DNA of 64,000 nucleotides from Bacillus_BD sp963765265 (GCA_963765265.1 CAVXVN010000006.1:620001-684000); one strand, 5' to 3'. Counted from the first letter of the stretch, positions 28,679 through 37,497 are shown. The notes: generated by a model not told the origin, from the sequence alone. Program-made: numbers and translations.

Positions 28679-28700
28679 GCCCATACAAATTTGTATGGGC
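28679..28700 (+). terminator. pssA terminator (palindrome)
   Basis: GCCCATACAAA pairs perfectly with TTTGTATGGGC, followed by a modest T-rich tail (TTCCATGTTT). It lies 50 bp after pssA. Confidence 0.7.
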
Positions 28701-28831
28701 TTCCATGTTTATATCGACTCTCCTACATATGCTAAAAATCTTTATATTTATTTGATTTGGACAGACAAATCACCCCTTTATTTTTCATATGTATTAGTTA
28801 AGTCATTAGGCTAATTAGTGGAGGTGGCGGT

Positions 28832-29551
28832 ATGTCTGGAATTGTTACAGCACTTGGCTACTTAGTAAAGGAAATTGTCTTTTTAGTTTCATATGTTAAA
28901 AATAATGCCTTTCCCCAACCACTATCTGCTGCTGAGGAACGTAAATATTTGAAATTGATGGCAGAGGGTGATTCGTATGCTCGTAATATGCTCATTGAAC
29001 ATAATTTAAGGCTCGTTGCTCATATTGTAAAAAAATTCGAAAATACTGGAGAGGATGCAGAAGATCTTATTTCAATTGGTACCATTGGATTGATAAAAGC
29101 GATTGAAAGCTACTCTGATGGAAAAGGCACCAAACTTGCGACATATGCAGCAAGGTGTATCGAAAATGAAATTCTCATGCACTTACGCGCTTTAAAGAAG
29201 ACAAAAAAGGATGTTTCTCTTCATGATCCGATTGGGCAAGATAAAGAAGGGAATGAAATTTCACTAATAGATGTTTTGAAGTCTGAATCAGAAGATGTGA
29301 TCAATACGATTCAACTAAATATGGAACTAGAAAAAGTAAAAGAGTATATCGATATTTTAGATGAACGTGAAAAAGAAGTGATTATCGGACGTTTCGGACT
29401 TGACCTCCAAAAAGAAAAAACACAGCGGGAAATCGCAAAAGAGTTAGGAATCTCTCGAAGCTATGTATCAAGGATCGAAAAAAGAGCTCTAATGAAAATG
29501 TTCCATGAATTTTACCGTGCTGAGAAAGAAAAGCGTAAGCGGATCGATTAG
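28832..29551 (+). CDS. sigK: RNA polymerase sporulation sigma factor SigK (uninterrupted)
   Basis: Late mother-cell sigma factor. The precursor leader (MSGIVTALGYLVKEIVFLVS, removed by SpoIVFB in B. subtilis) is followed by region 2 (NLRLVAHIVKKFENTGEDAEDLISIG) and region 4 (REIAKELGISRSYVSRIEKRAL). The gene is one continuous frame, with no skin element. The last six or seven codons and the TAG fall inside a 33-bp repeat that recurs at 29648-29680, so the C-terminal tail EKRKRID is partly encoded by that element. Confidence 0.97.
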   Translation: MSGIVTALGYLVKEIVFLVSYVKNNAFPQPLSAAEERKYLKLMAEGDSYARNMLIEHNLRLVAHIVKKFENTGEDAEDLISIGTIGLIKAIESYSDGKGTKLATYAARCIENEILMHLRALKKTKKDVSLHDPIGQDKEGNEISLIDVLKSESEDVINTIQLNMELEKVKEYIDILDEREKEVIIGRFGLDLQKEKTQREIAKELGISRSYVSRIEKRALMKMFHEFYRAEKEKRKRID

Positions 29552-29680
29552 GGACGACCGGCATAAGACGGGCACTGACAGAAGGCGTACTTTGCCTTCC
29601 GAAGTGATTGGCTTATGACCCGAGTCCCTATCCGCTGTAGCTAGATCAAGAAAAGCGTAAGCGGATCGATTAGGGACGAC
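29526..29680. repeat. REP-like element with 33-bp direct repeats at sigK end
   Basis: AAGAAAAGCGTAAGCGGATC and the following 13 bases occur at 29526-29558 and again, identical, at 29648-29680. Between them is a GC-richer stretch with ggcttatgacccgag and gctgtagctagatc. The inner segment resembles the element after dnaK (4490-4557). The first direct repeat covers the end of sigK. This may be a palindromic repeat that duplicated its flank on insertion, or the repeats may be part of the element. Confidence 0.75.
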
Positions 29681-29682
29681 AA

Positions 29683-29717
29683 AAAAAGGCATTAACTGCT
29701 TTAGTTAACGCCTTTTT
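29683..29717. terminator. Terminator shared by sigK and yrhC
   Basis: AAAAAGGC-a-TTAACT pairs with AGTTAA-c-GCCTTTTT; A and T runs on the two sides make it bidirectional between convergent sigK and yrhC. Confidence 0.92.
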
Positions 29718-29724
29718 CACTTAA

Positions 29725-29982
29725 TTATTTTTTTATTAAAAATTCTTGTCCTTCTTCCATGTTGAGTAACTTCTGGTGGTAGGATTTTGAACGAATTAAG
29801 AAAAGAATGGATCCAATGAGGAAAATGGTTGTGACTGTCATCATTATGATTAAATCAGTTTGATTTTTTTCCACAGTTGGGATGATGACACCCAAATAAA
29901 GGAATGCACTTAAGGCAATCATGACTCTCGCAAATTGCTTATAATCCACCATTTTTTCATAGTATCGTTTTGCCTTTTGCAT
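29725..29982 (-). CDS. yrhC: YrhC family membrane protein
   Basis: An 85-residue protein with two hydrophobic helices (ARVMIALSAFLYLGVIIPTV and LIIMMTVTTIFLIGSILFLI). It matches YrhC in size and in position after mccB. The start MQKAKRYYEKM (29982) follows CAGGTGAT; the frame runs further upstream without conservation. The function is unknown; it may belong to the methionine-to-cysteine operon. Confidence 0.85.
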   Translation of the reverse strand: MQKAKRYYEKMVDYKQFARVMIALSAFLYLGVIIPTVEKNQTDLIIMMTVTTIFLIGSILFLIRSKSYHQKLLNMEEGQEFLIKK

Positions 29983-30117
29983 AAAATCACCTGCTTCTTC
30001 ATTTAGATTTAATTTGATCCAGGGAAAACGAATCTTTTTAACTACTAAACTACTGTAACATAAATTGAATTCACATTGATAAGGTAAATATTGCAAATCA
30101 ATTTATTAATAGTGAAA

Positions 30118-31254
30118 TTAATTTTCCAACGCTTGCTTCATATCCTCCATTAAGTCTTCTATATCCTCTAAGCCAACAGAAATGCGAATGAGTCCCTCTG
30201 TAATTCCCAGCTCTTCACGTCTTTCTGCTGGGATGGAAGCATGAGTCATTTTGGCAGGAATTGAAATTAAACTTTCAACCGCTCCAAGACTTTCTGCAAG
30301 CGTGAAGTACTTGATACGTTTAAGTAGTTCCTCTGCTTTCTTTCCAGTTCCCACATCAAAAGAGACCATTGCTCCAAATCCCCGCATCTGCTCTTTGGCC
30401 ACATCATGTTGTGGATGTGTTTCAAGACCTGGGTAAAACACTTTTTTTATCGCTGGATGATTTTCAAGAAAAACAATTAATTCCTTTGTATTCCTCTCAT
30501 GTTCTTCCATCCTAATGCCTAATGTTTTCATACCTCTTATTAACAGCCATGAATCTTGTGGGCCCAGAATCCCACCCGTAGAATTTTGGATAAAGTGTAG
30601 ATCTTCTGCCAATTGATCACTATTTACCACGACAAGCCCTGCAACGACATCACTATGACCGCCTAAGTACTTCGTAGCACTATGCAGGACTATATCGACA
30701 CCTAGATCAAGGGGGTTTTGCCAATAAGGAGTGGCAAAGGTATTATCTACAATAGAAAGTAGTTTCTGTTCTTTTGCTAGATAGGCTATTTCTTTAATAT
30801 TGGATATTTTTAATAAAGGATTTGTTGGGGTTTCTAAAAAAATGGCTTTTGTATTGGGGCGAATTTCATTTTTTATATTTTCTATGGCGCTTGTATCTGT
30901 AAAGGTATATTCAATCCCAAAACGATTCAATACTTTTGTGATCAGACGGAATGTACCACCATAGACATCATCTGTTAATATAATATGATCACCATGGTTT
31001 AGTAGCATAACAACTGCTGTAATGGCTGCCATTCCTGAACCAAATGCAAAACCAGCCTTCCCACCTTCCAGCTCTTTAATCAATTCCTCAAGTGCATGAC
31101 GGGTTGGATTGCCAGTACGGGAATATTCATAACCCTTATGCTCACCAACGCGTTCCTGCTTATACGTGCTTACCTGGTAGATTGGAAAGGATACAGCTCC
31201 AGTATGGGGATCAGTCGAAATACCACCATGGATCAGTTTCGTCTTACGTTTCAT
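30118..31254 (-). CDS. mccB: Cystathionine gamma-lyase / homocysteine gamma-lyase MccB
   Basis: PLP enzyme of the Cys/Met metabolism family that splits cystathionine to cysteine in the reverse transsulfuration route (YrhB). The PLP lysine lies in LHSATKYLGGHSDV, and SGMAAITAV and ETPTNPLLKI are family motifs. Length 378. It starts 2 bp after the mccA stop, so the two are tightly coupled. Confidence 0.95.
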   Translation of the reverse strand: MKRKTKLIHGGISTDPHTGAVSFPIYQVSTYKQERVGEHKGYEYSRTGNPTRHALEELIKELEGGKAGFAFGSGMAAITAVVMLLNHGDHIILTDDVYGGTFRLITKVLNRFGIEYTFTDTSAIENIKNEIRPNTKAIFLETPTNPLLKISNIKEIAYLAKEQKLLSIVDNTFATPYWQNPLDLGVDIVLHSATKYLGGHSDVVAGLVVVNSDQLAEDLHFIQNSTGGILGPQDSWLLIRGMKTLGIRMEEHERNTKELIVFLENHPAIKKVFYPGLETHPQHDVAKEQMRGFGAMVSFDVGTGKKAEELLKRIKYFTLAESLGAVESLISIPAKMTHASIPAERREELGITEGLIRISVGLEDIEDLMEDMKQALEN

Positions 31255-31256
31255 AC

Positions 31257-32180
31257 CTAAATACCTCCTTCATAAATTTTCTTACTTAAATAACGTTCAC
31301 TTCCATCAGGAAAAATAACAATTATATTCGTACCAGGTGGTGCAATTTCAGCTTCTTCAAGAGCTGCATAAAGAGCAGCACCAGAAGAGCTTCCAACAAG
31401 AAGACCTTCTTTTCTGGCTGCTTCACTCACAAAGCGGAAAGCCTCAGCATCAGAAACGGTATAAATATGATTAATATAAGAAGAATCCATAAATACCGGA
31501 ATAAATTCCATTCCAATTCCTTCTGTTTTATGCGGACCTGCTTCCCCACCATTTAATATTGATCCTTCAGGTTCAACAATAACGGTTCTAATTTCAGGTT
31601 TTTTTTCTTTTAAGTAACGTGCAGTACCCATAAAAGTACCACCCGTACCTGCTCCTGCTATAAACACATCAACATTTCCGTCCATTGCTTGCCAAATTTC
31701 AGGTCCAATACTTTTGTAATAAGTTTCAGGATTAGCTAGATTAGTAAATTGCTGGGGACAAAAAGAATCAGGAATTTCTTTCAGTAATTCTAAAGCCTTT
31801 TGGATGGCACCTTTCATTCCTTCATTTGTTGGCGTTAAAACAATCGTTGCACCTAAAGCTTTCATAAGTTCTTGTTTTTCACTACTAAATTTTTCGGGGA
31901 CGCAAAGTATAATCTTTACTCCACTATGAATGGCCGCCAACGCTAACCCAATGCCGGTATTTCCTGCAGTTGGCTCAATAACAGTTCCTCCTTTTTGAAG
32001 CTTTCCACTTTTAAATGCAGCTTTTATAAGTTCAAGACCCAGGCGGTCCTTTACACTACCACCTGGATTCAAGAACTCAAGCTTTGCAAACAAACGAACA
32101 CCCGCCCGAAGTGGAAATTGGCTTAATTCAACAATCGGTGTATTCCCAATTAGCTCATGAACATTATTAAAAACCTGCAA
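31257..32180 (-). CDS. mccA: O-acetylserine-dependent cystathionine beta-synthase MccA
   Basis: A PLP fold-type II enzyme of the cysteine synthase family (YrhA) that joins homocysteine to O-acetylserine. The PLP lysine is in KLEFLNPGGSVKDRLG, with PTAGNTGIGLALAA and GAGTGGTFMGTARYL for phosphate binding. Length 307. By sequence alone it could be a CysK, but the neighbours yrrT, mtnN and mccB identify it as MccA. Confidence 0.92.
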   Translation of the reverse strand: MQVFNNVHELIGNTPIVELSQFPLRAGVRLFAKLEFLNPGGSVKDRLGLELIKAAFKSGKLQKGGTVIEPTAGNTGIGLALAAIHSGVKIILCVPEKFSSEKQELMKALGATIVLTPTNEGMKGAIQKALELLKEIPDSFCPQQFTNLANPETYYKSIGPEIWQAMDGNVDVFIAGAGTGGTFMGTARYLKEKKPEIRTVIVEPEGSILNGGEAGPHKTEGIGMEFIPVFMDSSYINHIYTVSDAEAFRFVSEAARKEGLLVGSSSGAALYAALEEAEIAPPGTNIIVIFPDGSERYLSKKIYEGGI

Positions 32181-32206
32181 AAATCTCCTCCCCTTTGCAA
32201 AAGTTT

Positions 32207-32908
32207 CTAACGATTCTTTAATAAAGTCACCATTTTTATCACAAGATTAGTTGAGTGGAGTGCAGCCTTCTCTAGAAATTGATCAAATGAAATATTTGAC
32301 TCCTTACCAGCAATATCTGAAAGAGAACGGATAATGACAAAAGGAATTCCAAATTGATAAGCTACCTGTGCAATGGCTGCTCCTTCCATCTCTACTGCTT
32401 TTAAGTCGGTAAATTTATCACGGATATAATCAACCCGAACTGGATCATTCATAAAGGCATCTCCTGTAGCAATTAATCCTAGAACAGTCTGAATATCACT
32501 AATTTCCTTTGCTCCTTCTTCTGCAACCTTAATCAATTCTTTATCTGCTTGAAAAGCCGCTGGTAATTGCGGCACTTGACCATATTCATAACCAAATACG
32601 GTAAGGTCAACATCATGATGACGAACTTCTGATGAAATGACGAGATCACCAACATTTAGTTTGGGATCATAGCCCCCTGCAGATCCTGTATTAATGACAT
32701 AATCAGGAGAATATTTTTCAAGTAAGATAGACGTCGACATAGCTGCATTTACTTTTCCGATACCTGATCGCAAGAGCACCACATCAACCCCATCCATATA
32801 ACCGGTAGTGAATTCACAGCCTGCGATCACTTCTACTGTTTTGTTTTCGATTTTATCTCTTAGTAAGGTTACTTCTTCTTCCATTGCTCCGATGATGGCT
32901 ATTTTCAT
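32207..32908 (-). CDS. mtnN: 5'-methylthioadenosine/S-adenosylhomocysteine nucleosidase
   Basis: Hydrolyses MTA and SAH to adenine plus the thioribose product. Family signatures: IGAMEEEVTLL at the N terminus, GSAGGYDPKLNVGDLVIS, and the active-site region LKAVEMEGAAIAQVAYQ. Length 233. It recycles SAH towards homocysteine, feeding MccA in the same operon. Confidence 0.95.
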   Translation of the reverse strand: MKIAIIGAMEEEVTLLRDKIENKTVEVIAGCEFTTGYMDGVDVVLLRSGIGKVNAAMSTSILLEKYSPDYVINTGSAGGYDPKLNVGDLVISSEVRHHDVDLTVFGYEYGQVPQLPAAFQADKELIKVAEEGAKEISDIQTVLGLIATGDAFMNDPVRVDYIRDKFTDLKAVEMEGAAIAQVAYQFGIPFVIIRSLSDIAGKESNISFDQFLEKAALHSTNLVIKMVTLLKNR

Positions 32909-32927
32909 TATTATGAATACCTCTTTC

Positions 32928-33566
32928 TTATCTTTTTATTGCTTCCATAATCCAAACAAAATCATTACACTGTTCAAATTCTACATCAAATCCATTTTGA
33001 TTTAAAATGGCCGTTAATACCGGTAATGTAGTATAATATTCGCTCTGCAAGTCATGAGCTAAATTATGGAATCCTTTTTGTGATGCATCCCTTATCGCTT
33101 TTTGATAGGATTTAACAGATTCATATATCGTATCTGCAAACACTATTTTACCACCACTTGGTAAGAGGTTTCTATAGGAAGCGATTGCTTCTGCTTTTTC
33201 CCCGTCTGTTAAATGGTGAAAAGCATATGAGCTCGCAATGGTTTGAACAGTTAAATTTTGCGGAAAGTGAAAAAAATGCCCTTCAATGATTTCAGCTCGA
33301 CCCGCAACTTTTTCTTGTGCGATTTTCCTCATGACACCCGATGGTTCCACTCCAATAACGCTTAAACCTTTAATGATCAGCTTTACTGTTAGATTTCCTG
33401 TCCCAGGACCAAATTCCAAAACGTGACCAAAGGATCTATCAGCAACCTGCTGTAGGATCTCATCATAGTGAAGAAATACATCTCTATATTCAATGTCATG
33501 CCCAGCAACGGTTTGATCATACGAATTGGCCCATTGGTCAAAAAGCTCAACAAAATCATTTTCCAT
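32928..33566 (-). CDS. yrrT: SAM-dependent methyltransferase YrrT
   Basis: A putative methyltransferase with the SAM motif VLEFGPGTGNLTVKL near residue 48. It is the first gene of yrrT-mtnN-mccA-mccB, as in B. subtilis. The N terminus MENDFVELFDQWANSYD matches the family style. The true substrate is unknown. In B. subtilis this operon is repressed by CymR, which is also encoded in this window. Length 212. Confidence 0.9.
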   Translation of the reverse strand: MENDFVELFDQWANSYDQTVAGHDIEYRDVFLHYDEILQQVADRSFGHVLEFGPGTGNLTVKLIIKGLSVIGVEPSGVMRKIAQEKVAGRAEIIEGHFFHFPQNLTVQTIASSYAFHHLTDGEKAEAIASYRNLLPSGGKIVFADTIYESVKSYQKAIRDASQKGFHNLAHDLQSEYYTTLPVLTAILNQNGFDVEFEQCNDFVWIMEAIKR

Positions 33567-33583
33567 AAAAGTACACTCTCCAT

Positions 33584-33608
33584 TATATTGATTATTTTTA
33601 TCAATATA
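33584..33608. promoter_or_regulatory. Inverted repeat at the yrrT promoter
   Basis: TATATTGAT and ATCAATATA are perfect 9-bp arms with a 7-bp spacer, 18 bp upstream of the yrrT ATG; the proximal arm overlaps a TATAAT-like -10 (minus strand, 33582-33587). It is a candidate operator. CymR is the known repressor of this operon in B. subtilis, but I did not match a CymR consensus here. Confidence 0.5.
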
Positions 33609-33754
33609 CTATGAATTAACTTAAGAGTGGTTCCACCAGTTTTCTATTCCTTTCTGAGCGAACTTGACCTAGAATAAAAGCATTCAATATATAACGATGA
33701 GTCTGTTATCCCATGCAAGGCTCATGTAAAATAGAAAAGAAAGGATTGATGTCA

Positions 33755-33958
33755 ATGAATTTTCAATTTGATTTAATACAAGATAAAGTGGAATTTTTTG
33801 AGGCAAATAATATTAAAACTCTAGAGAAAAAAATAAATGAACAGATTGAGATTAATAAAGCCATTCTTTTGACTGTTCACTCTGTTTCTCATCAAATGCA
33901 TATCGATGAAAATGGAAGAACCTTCTACTCTGCAGTTGTTCATTTTAAAGCAAAGTAA
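33755..33958 (+). CDS. yrzA: YrzA family protein (DUF2536)
   Basis: A 67-residue protein starting MNFQFDLIQDKVEFFEA and ending SAVVHFKAK, as in the DUF2536 family. I chose the ATG at 33755 because AAGGAT lies 8-9 bp before it; ATG 33749 is an alternative. The function is unknown. A decayed partial copy lies at 35373-35543. Confidence 0.9.
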   Translation: MNFQFDLIQDKVEFFEANNIKTLEKKINEQIEINKAILLTVHSVSHQMHIDENGRTFYSAVVHFKAK

Positions 33959-34090
33959 AAAAATACTAATTATATCTGAAATCATGTGTATCTATAAAGG
34001 TCACTTGCGAAACCTAGATATACATCAAAAATCAAGTCTGAAATGATTATTAATATTATTTGCCATTATTAGAAAGGCTGAAATAAACAG

Positions 34091-35323
34091 ATGATAGCAG
34101 CAATGAACCCCTTTCAAAACAATATTCATAATTTAGTGGAATTAGCTGATGTACTTGGTAATCTTTTACATTCCCCTATTACGATTGAGGATGCCAACCA
34201 TAAACTTCTTTCCTATAGTACCCATCATGGAATTACAGACCCAATTAGAATTTCGACCATTATCGAACGACGCGTACCTGAAAAATTCATTAATCAACTT
34301 TGGAAGGAAGGTGTCATACCTTCTCTTTTATCAAGCAAAGAACCTGTATATTTCAAGACTATTAATGATGCGGGATTAGGAGATAGACTAGCTATTTCAA
34401 TCTGGAACAATGATGAAGTGATTGGTTATATTTGGGCAATCGAAATAAATAAATCTTTTAGTAAAGAGGATTTTATATTACTAAAACAAGCAGCAGTAGC
34501 GAGCAAAAATATCTTTTTGAGAAATAAATTGAAAACAAATCAAAAAGAGGAACGTTATCAAGAGTTTTTTTGGAAATTACTTACAGGCTATTTTCATTCA
34601 AATGAAATCATTATTGAAAAGTTTCATGAAATTCAGCTTGAAACTCCTTCCATGTATTCAATTGTTATTTTTCAATATTCACAAGAAATAACCGATGACA
34701 TCGAACATAAAATAAACTATTTACTTAACACATTTCAAAAACCTAAAATTTTACTTTATACAATAGAACAGAAAAAGTTAATTTGCTTAACTTCTTTAAA
34801 TAAGAATGATTCATTAGAAATTCTATATAAATTTAGCAATGAATTTATTGAGAAAATGAATGAACGTTTTTCTATTACATCCATTGTTCAGGGCTTGAGT
34901 GAACTGCAGGATGACTTATTAAAAATTGAGAGTTCTTATCACGAAGCGCTAACCGTCCTATCCATTAAGAAAAGGTTTCCTACTGAAGTAAACGATTTTC
35001 ATAGTTATCAAAAATTGGGTTTTTACAGATATCTCAATGTATTATTAGAAAGTAAAAAATATCATGACTATGAAAACGATTCTTTAACGAAACTCAAAGA
35101 ATATGATCAAAAATATCAAAACAATCTTGTTGAAACCCTCGAAGTATATTTAAGCAAAGACTGTAATGTGAATTTTGCTGCAAAAATATTAAATATACAT
35201 CCAAATACTCTTACCTACCGCATTAAAAGAATTTCTGAGATCGGAGAAATTGATTTAAAAAATATTACGCAAAAAATGACCTTATTTATAGACCTTAAAT
35301 TAGAAAGGTGTTCAAAAAGTTAA
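34091..35323 (+). CDS. adeR: PucR/CdaR-family transcriptional regulator, AdeR-like
   Basis: A 410-residue regulator with an N-terminal ligand-binding-like region, a middle GGDEF-like segment, and a C-terminal PucR helix-turn-helix (LEVYLSKDCNVNFAAKILNIHPNTLTYRIKRI). B. subtilis AdeR is of this type and activates ald. Here ald is about 2.2 kb downstream, separated by an MFS gene on the other strand. The assignment as AdeR is by domain and context. ATG 34103 is an alternative start. Confidence 0.78.
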   Translation: MIAAMNPFQNNIHNLVELADVLGNLLHSPITIEDANHKLLSYSTHHGITDPIRISTIIERRVPEKFINQLWKEGVIPSLLSSKEPVYFKTINDAGLGDRLAISIWNNDEVIGYIWAIEINKSFSKEDFILLKQAAVASKNIFLRNKLKTNQKEERYQEFFWKLLTGYFHSNEIIIEKFHEIQLETPSMYSIVIFQYSQEITDDIEHKINYLLNTFQKPKILLYTIEQKKLICLTSLNKNDSLEILYKFSNEFIEKMNERFSITSIVQGLSELQDDLLKIESSYHEALTVLSIKKRFPTEVNDFHSYQKLGFYRYLNVLLESKKYHDYENDSLTKLKEYDQKYQNNLVETLEVYLSKDCNVNFAAKILNIHPNTLTYRIKRISEIGEIDLKNITQKMTLFIDLKLERCSKS

Positions 35324-35372
35324 CGGAAAGGTAGTTAAAAAAGGAATCATGAAAATAATTTTTGGATGATCG

Positions 35373-35543
35373 ATGTTTGAAGTGAACGTGGAATTTTTCG
35401 AGGGAATGGATATTCATTTATTAGAAAAAATAAATGAACAAATTAAAAAGCTCCTATCAAATTTTGGTAGCAGCTTTTTAAGATCTGATAATGTAAATTC
35501 CTATCACATCAAGCTAAGCGTGAACAGGATATCGCTTGATTAG
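35373..35543 (+). pseudogene. Partial, decayed copy of yrzA
   Basis: A 56-codon frame beginning MFEVNVEFFEGMDIHLLEK. Its residues VEFFE...I..LE-KINEQI align with VEFFEANNIKTLEKKINEQI of YrzA, with one codon missing. Homology ends after KINEQI, where the sequence turns into the adeR terminator hairpin; the rest of the frame (to TAG 35541) is unlike YrzA. It appears to be the broken 5' half of a duplicated yrzA, marking one edge of the inserted alanine block. Confidence 0.7.
35445..35479 (+). terminator. Probable adeR terminator
   Basis: AAAAAGCT-c-CTA pairs with TAG-c-AGCTTTTT, with Ts at the end on the plus strand. It lies 120 bp after adeR and overlaps the yrzA remnant frame, which supports that frame being non-functional. 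Confidence 0.75.
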
Positions 35544-35584
35544 TCTGCCTAATCCCACCGATGATTATTCACGTGGAGCTTGAT
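35508..35584. other. Imperfect inverted repeat before the MFS gene
   Basis: ATCAAGCTAAGCGTGAA (35508-35524) and TTCACGTGGAGCTTGAT (35568-35584) match at 14 of 17 positions when one is reversed and complemented, across 43 bp. It lies just downstream of the MFS stop (35609, minus strand). It may be an extended terminator stem or a small palindromic repeat. There is no T run. Confidence 0.5.
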
Positions 35585-35608
35585 CCAGTTTCAACAAATG
35601 AATAAAAA

Positions 35609-37021
35609 CTATGCTGTAACTTCTTCAGAATCAACCGGTTGAGCTATTTTAAGACTAGCTTTATTTGGAATTAATATACTAACTGCTACAAGAGCAATAA
35701 GAGCAAAAATAATGTTAATTAACATTCCAGCGTTTGCCGCTGAAGCTACACTTCCAATATTCCCTACCGCTCCATATACAGAAAGAGTAATAGCTAAACC
35801 GAATGAGCCACCCAATGTACTCGTCATTTTGTAAATTCCTGTAGCCTCTCCAGCTTTAGCTTCTGGTACATTATCTACTGCTGTATCTGTAGAAGGTGTT
35901 GAATAGATTCCTAGACCAATACCATAGATAAGAAAACCAACAAATACTGCAATTGAATAGAGCATGTCAGGTAAGAAAGTAAACATCATAATGACCATTC
36001 CAACAATTACTAATATACTTGCGATCACCATTGGTTTTTTAGCACCCATTTTTTGTAGCATTTTTTCCCCAACAGGTATCATCGTTAATACACCAATCAT
36101 ATAACCGACGGATAAGAGCCCTGATTGAAACGCACTAAATCCTCTAGCCATTTGAACATAAGTATTTGCCACAATAAGTGCACCCGCTACGGCGTTCATC
36201 ATAAAGTTTGAAGCTGCGGCAGCTGAGAAATATCTATTTTTAAAAACGGACAAATCGATAAATCCATTTGACTTACCTTTTACAATTTTGAAGAAAATAA
36301 AGAATCCTACCACTGTTATTGCCAATAAGCTTATAGTAGTTAAACTTGTCCATCCAAAGTCAGCCCCACGTGTAATTCCAATATTTAAGGCAAGCATTGT
36401 AATAATGAAAGCAACAAAACCTGCAAAGTCAAATTTCGATGATTGGCTTTGTTCAGACTTGCTTTCTTGGATATCTTTGACTAGAAATGCACCCAATAAG
36501 GAAACTGCGATGGAGAAAATAAATATTGCTCTCCACCCTACAGAAGTTGCTAATACGCCTGCAATAAATGAACTAAGTCCGGCACCGCCCCATGCTCCGT
36601 AGTTCCAATACGTAACTGCACGTTGTCTATCAGGCCCGTTAAAATTCGCTTTAATTAAAGCAAGCGTTGAAGGCAATAGACATGCTCCTGATAAACCTTG
36701 AGCAACACGCCCTGCAATTAGTAATGTTGGATTTTGTGCAAAAATAAGACCGAGACAACCAATAATATTTAAAATTAGACCAAAATACATCATTTTCTTT
36801 CTTCCCAATCGGTCCGCTAATCCCCCCATAACTACAATTGATAATCCTGCAGTTAAGGATGTTAAACTAATTACCGTATTAAGTAACCCTAGTGAAATCC
36901 CCATATCCTCTTGAACCATTGGAACAACGTTATATAGAGTTTGTGAAAACAACCAATATGTAAGAATACTAAATACAATCCCTGTTACCATTTTATTCTT
37001 GCCTTTAGACACTGTTCCCAT
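35609..37021 (-). CDS. MFS transporter, DHA2-like (14-helix drug:H+ antiporter type)
   Basis: A 470-residue polytopic membrane protein. The MFS motif A is seen in GGLADRLGRKKMMYFG near residue 66, a proline/glycine-rich antiporter-like stretch in GLSGACLLPSTLALI, and about 14 hydrophobic segments. Family members export drugs or small metabolites. It is flanked by adeR-like and ald genes, so export of alanine or a related compound is conceivable, but this is inference from context only. Confidence 0.85.
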   Translation of the reverse strand: MGTVSKGKNKMVTGIVFSILTYWLFSQTLYNVVPMVQEDMGISLGLLNTVISLTSLTAGLSIVVMGGLADRLGRKKMMYFGLILNIIGCLGLIFAQNPTLLIAGRVAQGLSGACLLPSTLALIKANFNGPDRQRAVTYWNYGAWGGAGLSSFIAGVLATSVGWRAIFIFSIAVSLLGAFLVKDIQESKSEQSQSSKFDFAGFVAFIITMLALNIGITRGADFGWTSLTTISLLAITVVGFFIFFKIVKGKSNGFIDLSVFKNRYFSAAAASNFMMNAVAGALIVANTYVQMARGFSAFQSGLLSVGYMIGVLTMIPVGEKMLQKMGAKKPMVIASILVIVGMVIMMFTFLPDMLYSIAVFVGFLIYGIGLGIYSTPSTDTAVDNVPEAKAGEATGIYKMTSTLGGSFGLAITLSVYGAVGNIGSVASAANAGMLINIIFALIALVAVSILIPNKASLKIAQPVDSEEVTA

Positions 37022-37169
37022 TATAAAATCCTCCTTATACTTTTAACGATAGAAGCACATTAAAACTTTTTCGATTTAATAAATAGGCAATCAATATAGA
37101 AACTGTTTCTTTCCTTATTCTGTTTCACTCACTCTTTAAGAATCTGCATAAAAACCTCCTAATACATTT

Positions 37170-37183
37170 TGGTAACGCTTACA
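37170..37183. promoter_or_regulatory. Candidate cre site (CcpA)
   Basis: TGGTAACGCTTACA, on the minus strand TGTAAGCGTTACCA, is close to the catabolite-responsive element consensus. It lies in the 476-bp gap between the divergent MFS gene and ald, about 150 bp upstream of the MFS start. The rest of the gap is very AT-rich, with no other clear site before the ald ribosome binding site (AAAGGAGG). Confidence 0.4.
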
Positions 37184-37497
37184 AGTCGAAAAAATTTAAA
37201 TACTTAATAATTAACTTAACTTTATATTATCATAATTTTATTATTTTTGTAGAAAAATATAAAAATATTTTTTAATTTTGTTATAAACCACAAATCAAAA
37301 ATGAAATTATTCTAAGATGATAATAATGTACTTATTCATAGCAATGATCAAATAATCACATTATGTCTGTTCTGCACAGTGAACTCAATGAATTTTTTGC
37401 TATACTTTTTCCATTCGAAACAAAGAATAAATTTATCAATTCTATTATACTTAAGTCAGTTACAAAACAACTTGAAATTAAAGGAGGAAATATAATT

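Noticed and set aside
37363..37497. 45-codon N-terminal extension of ald
   Set aside because: The residues are unlike alanine dehydrogenases, and a strong AAAGGAGG site precedes the internal ATG at 37498.
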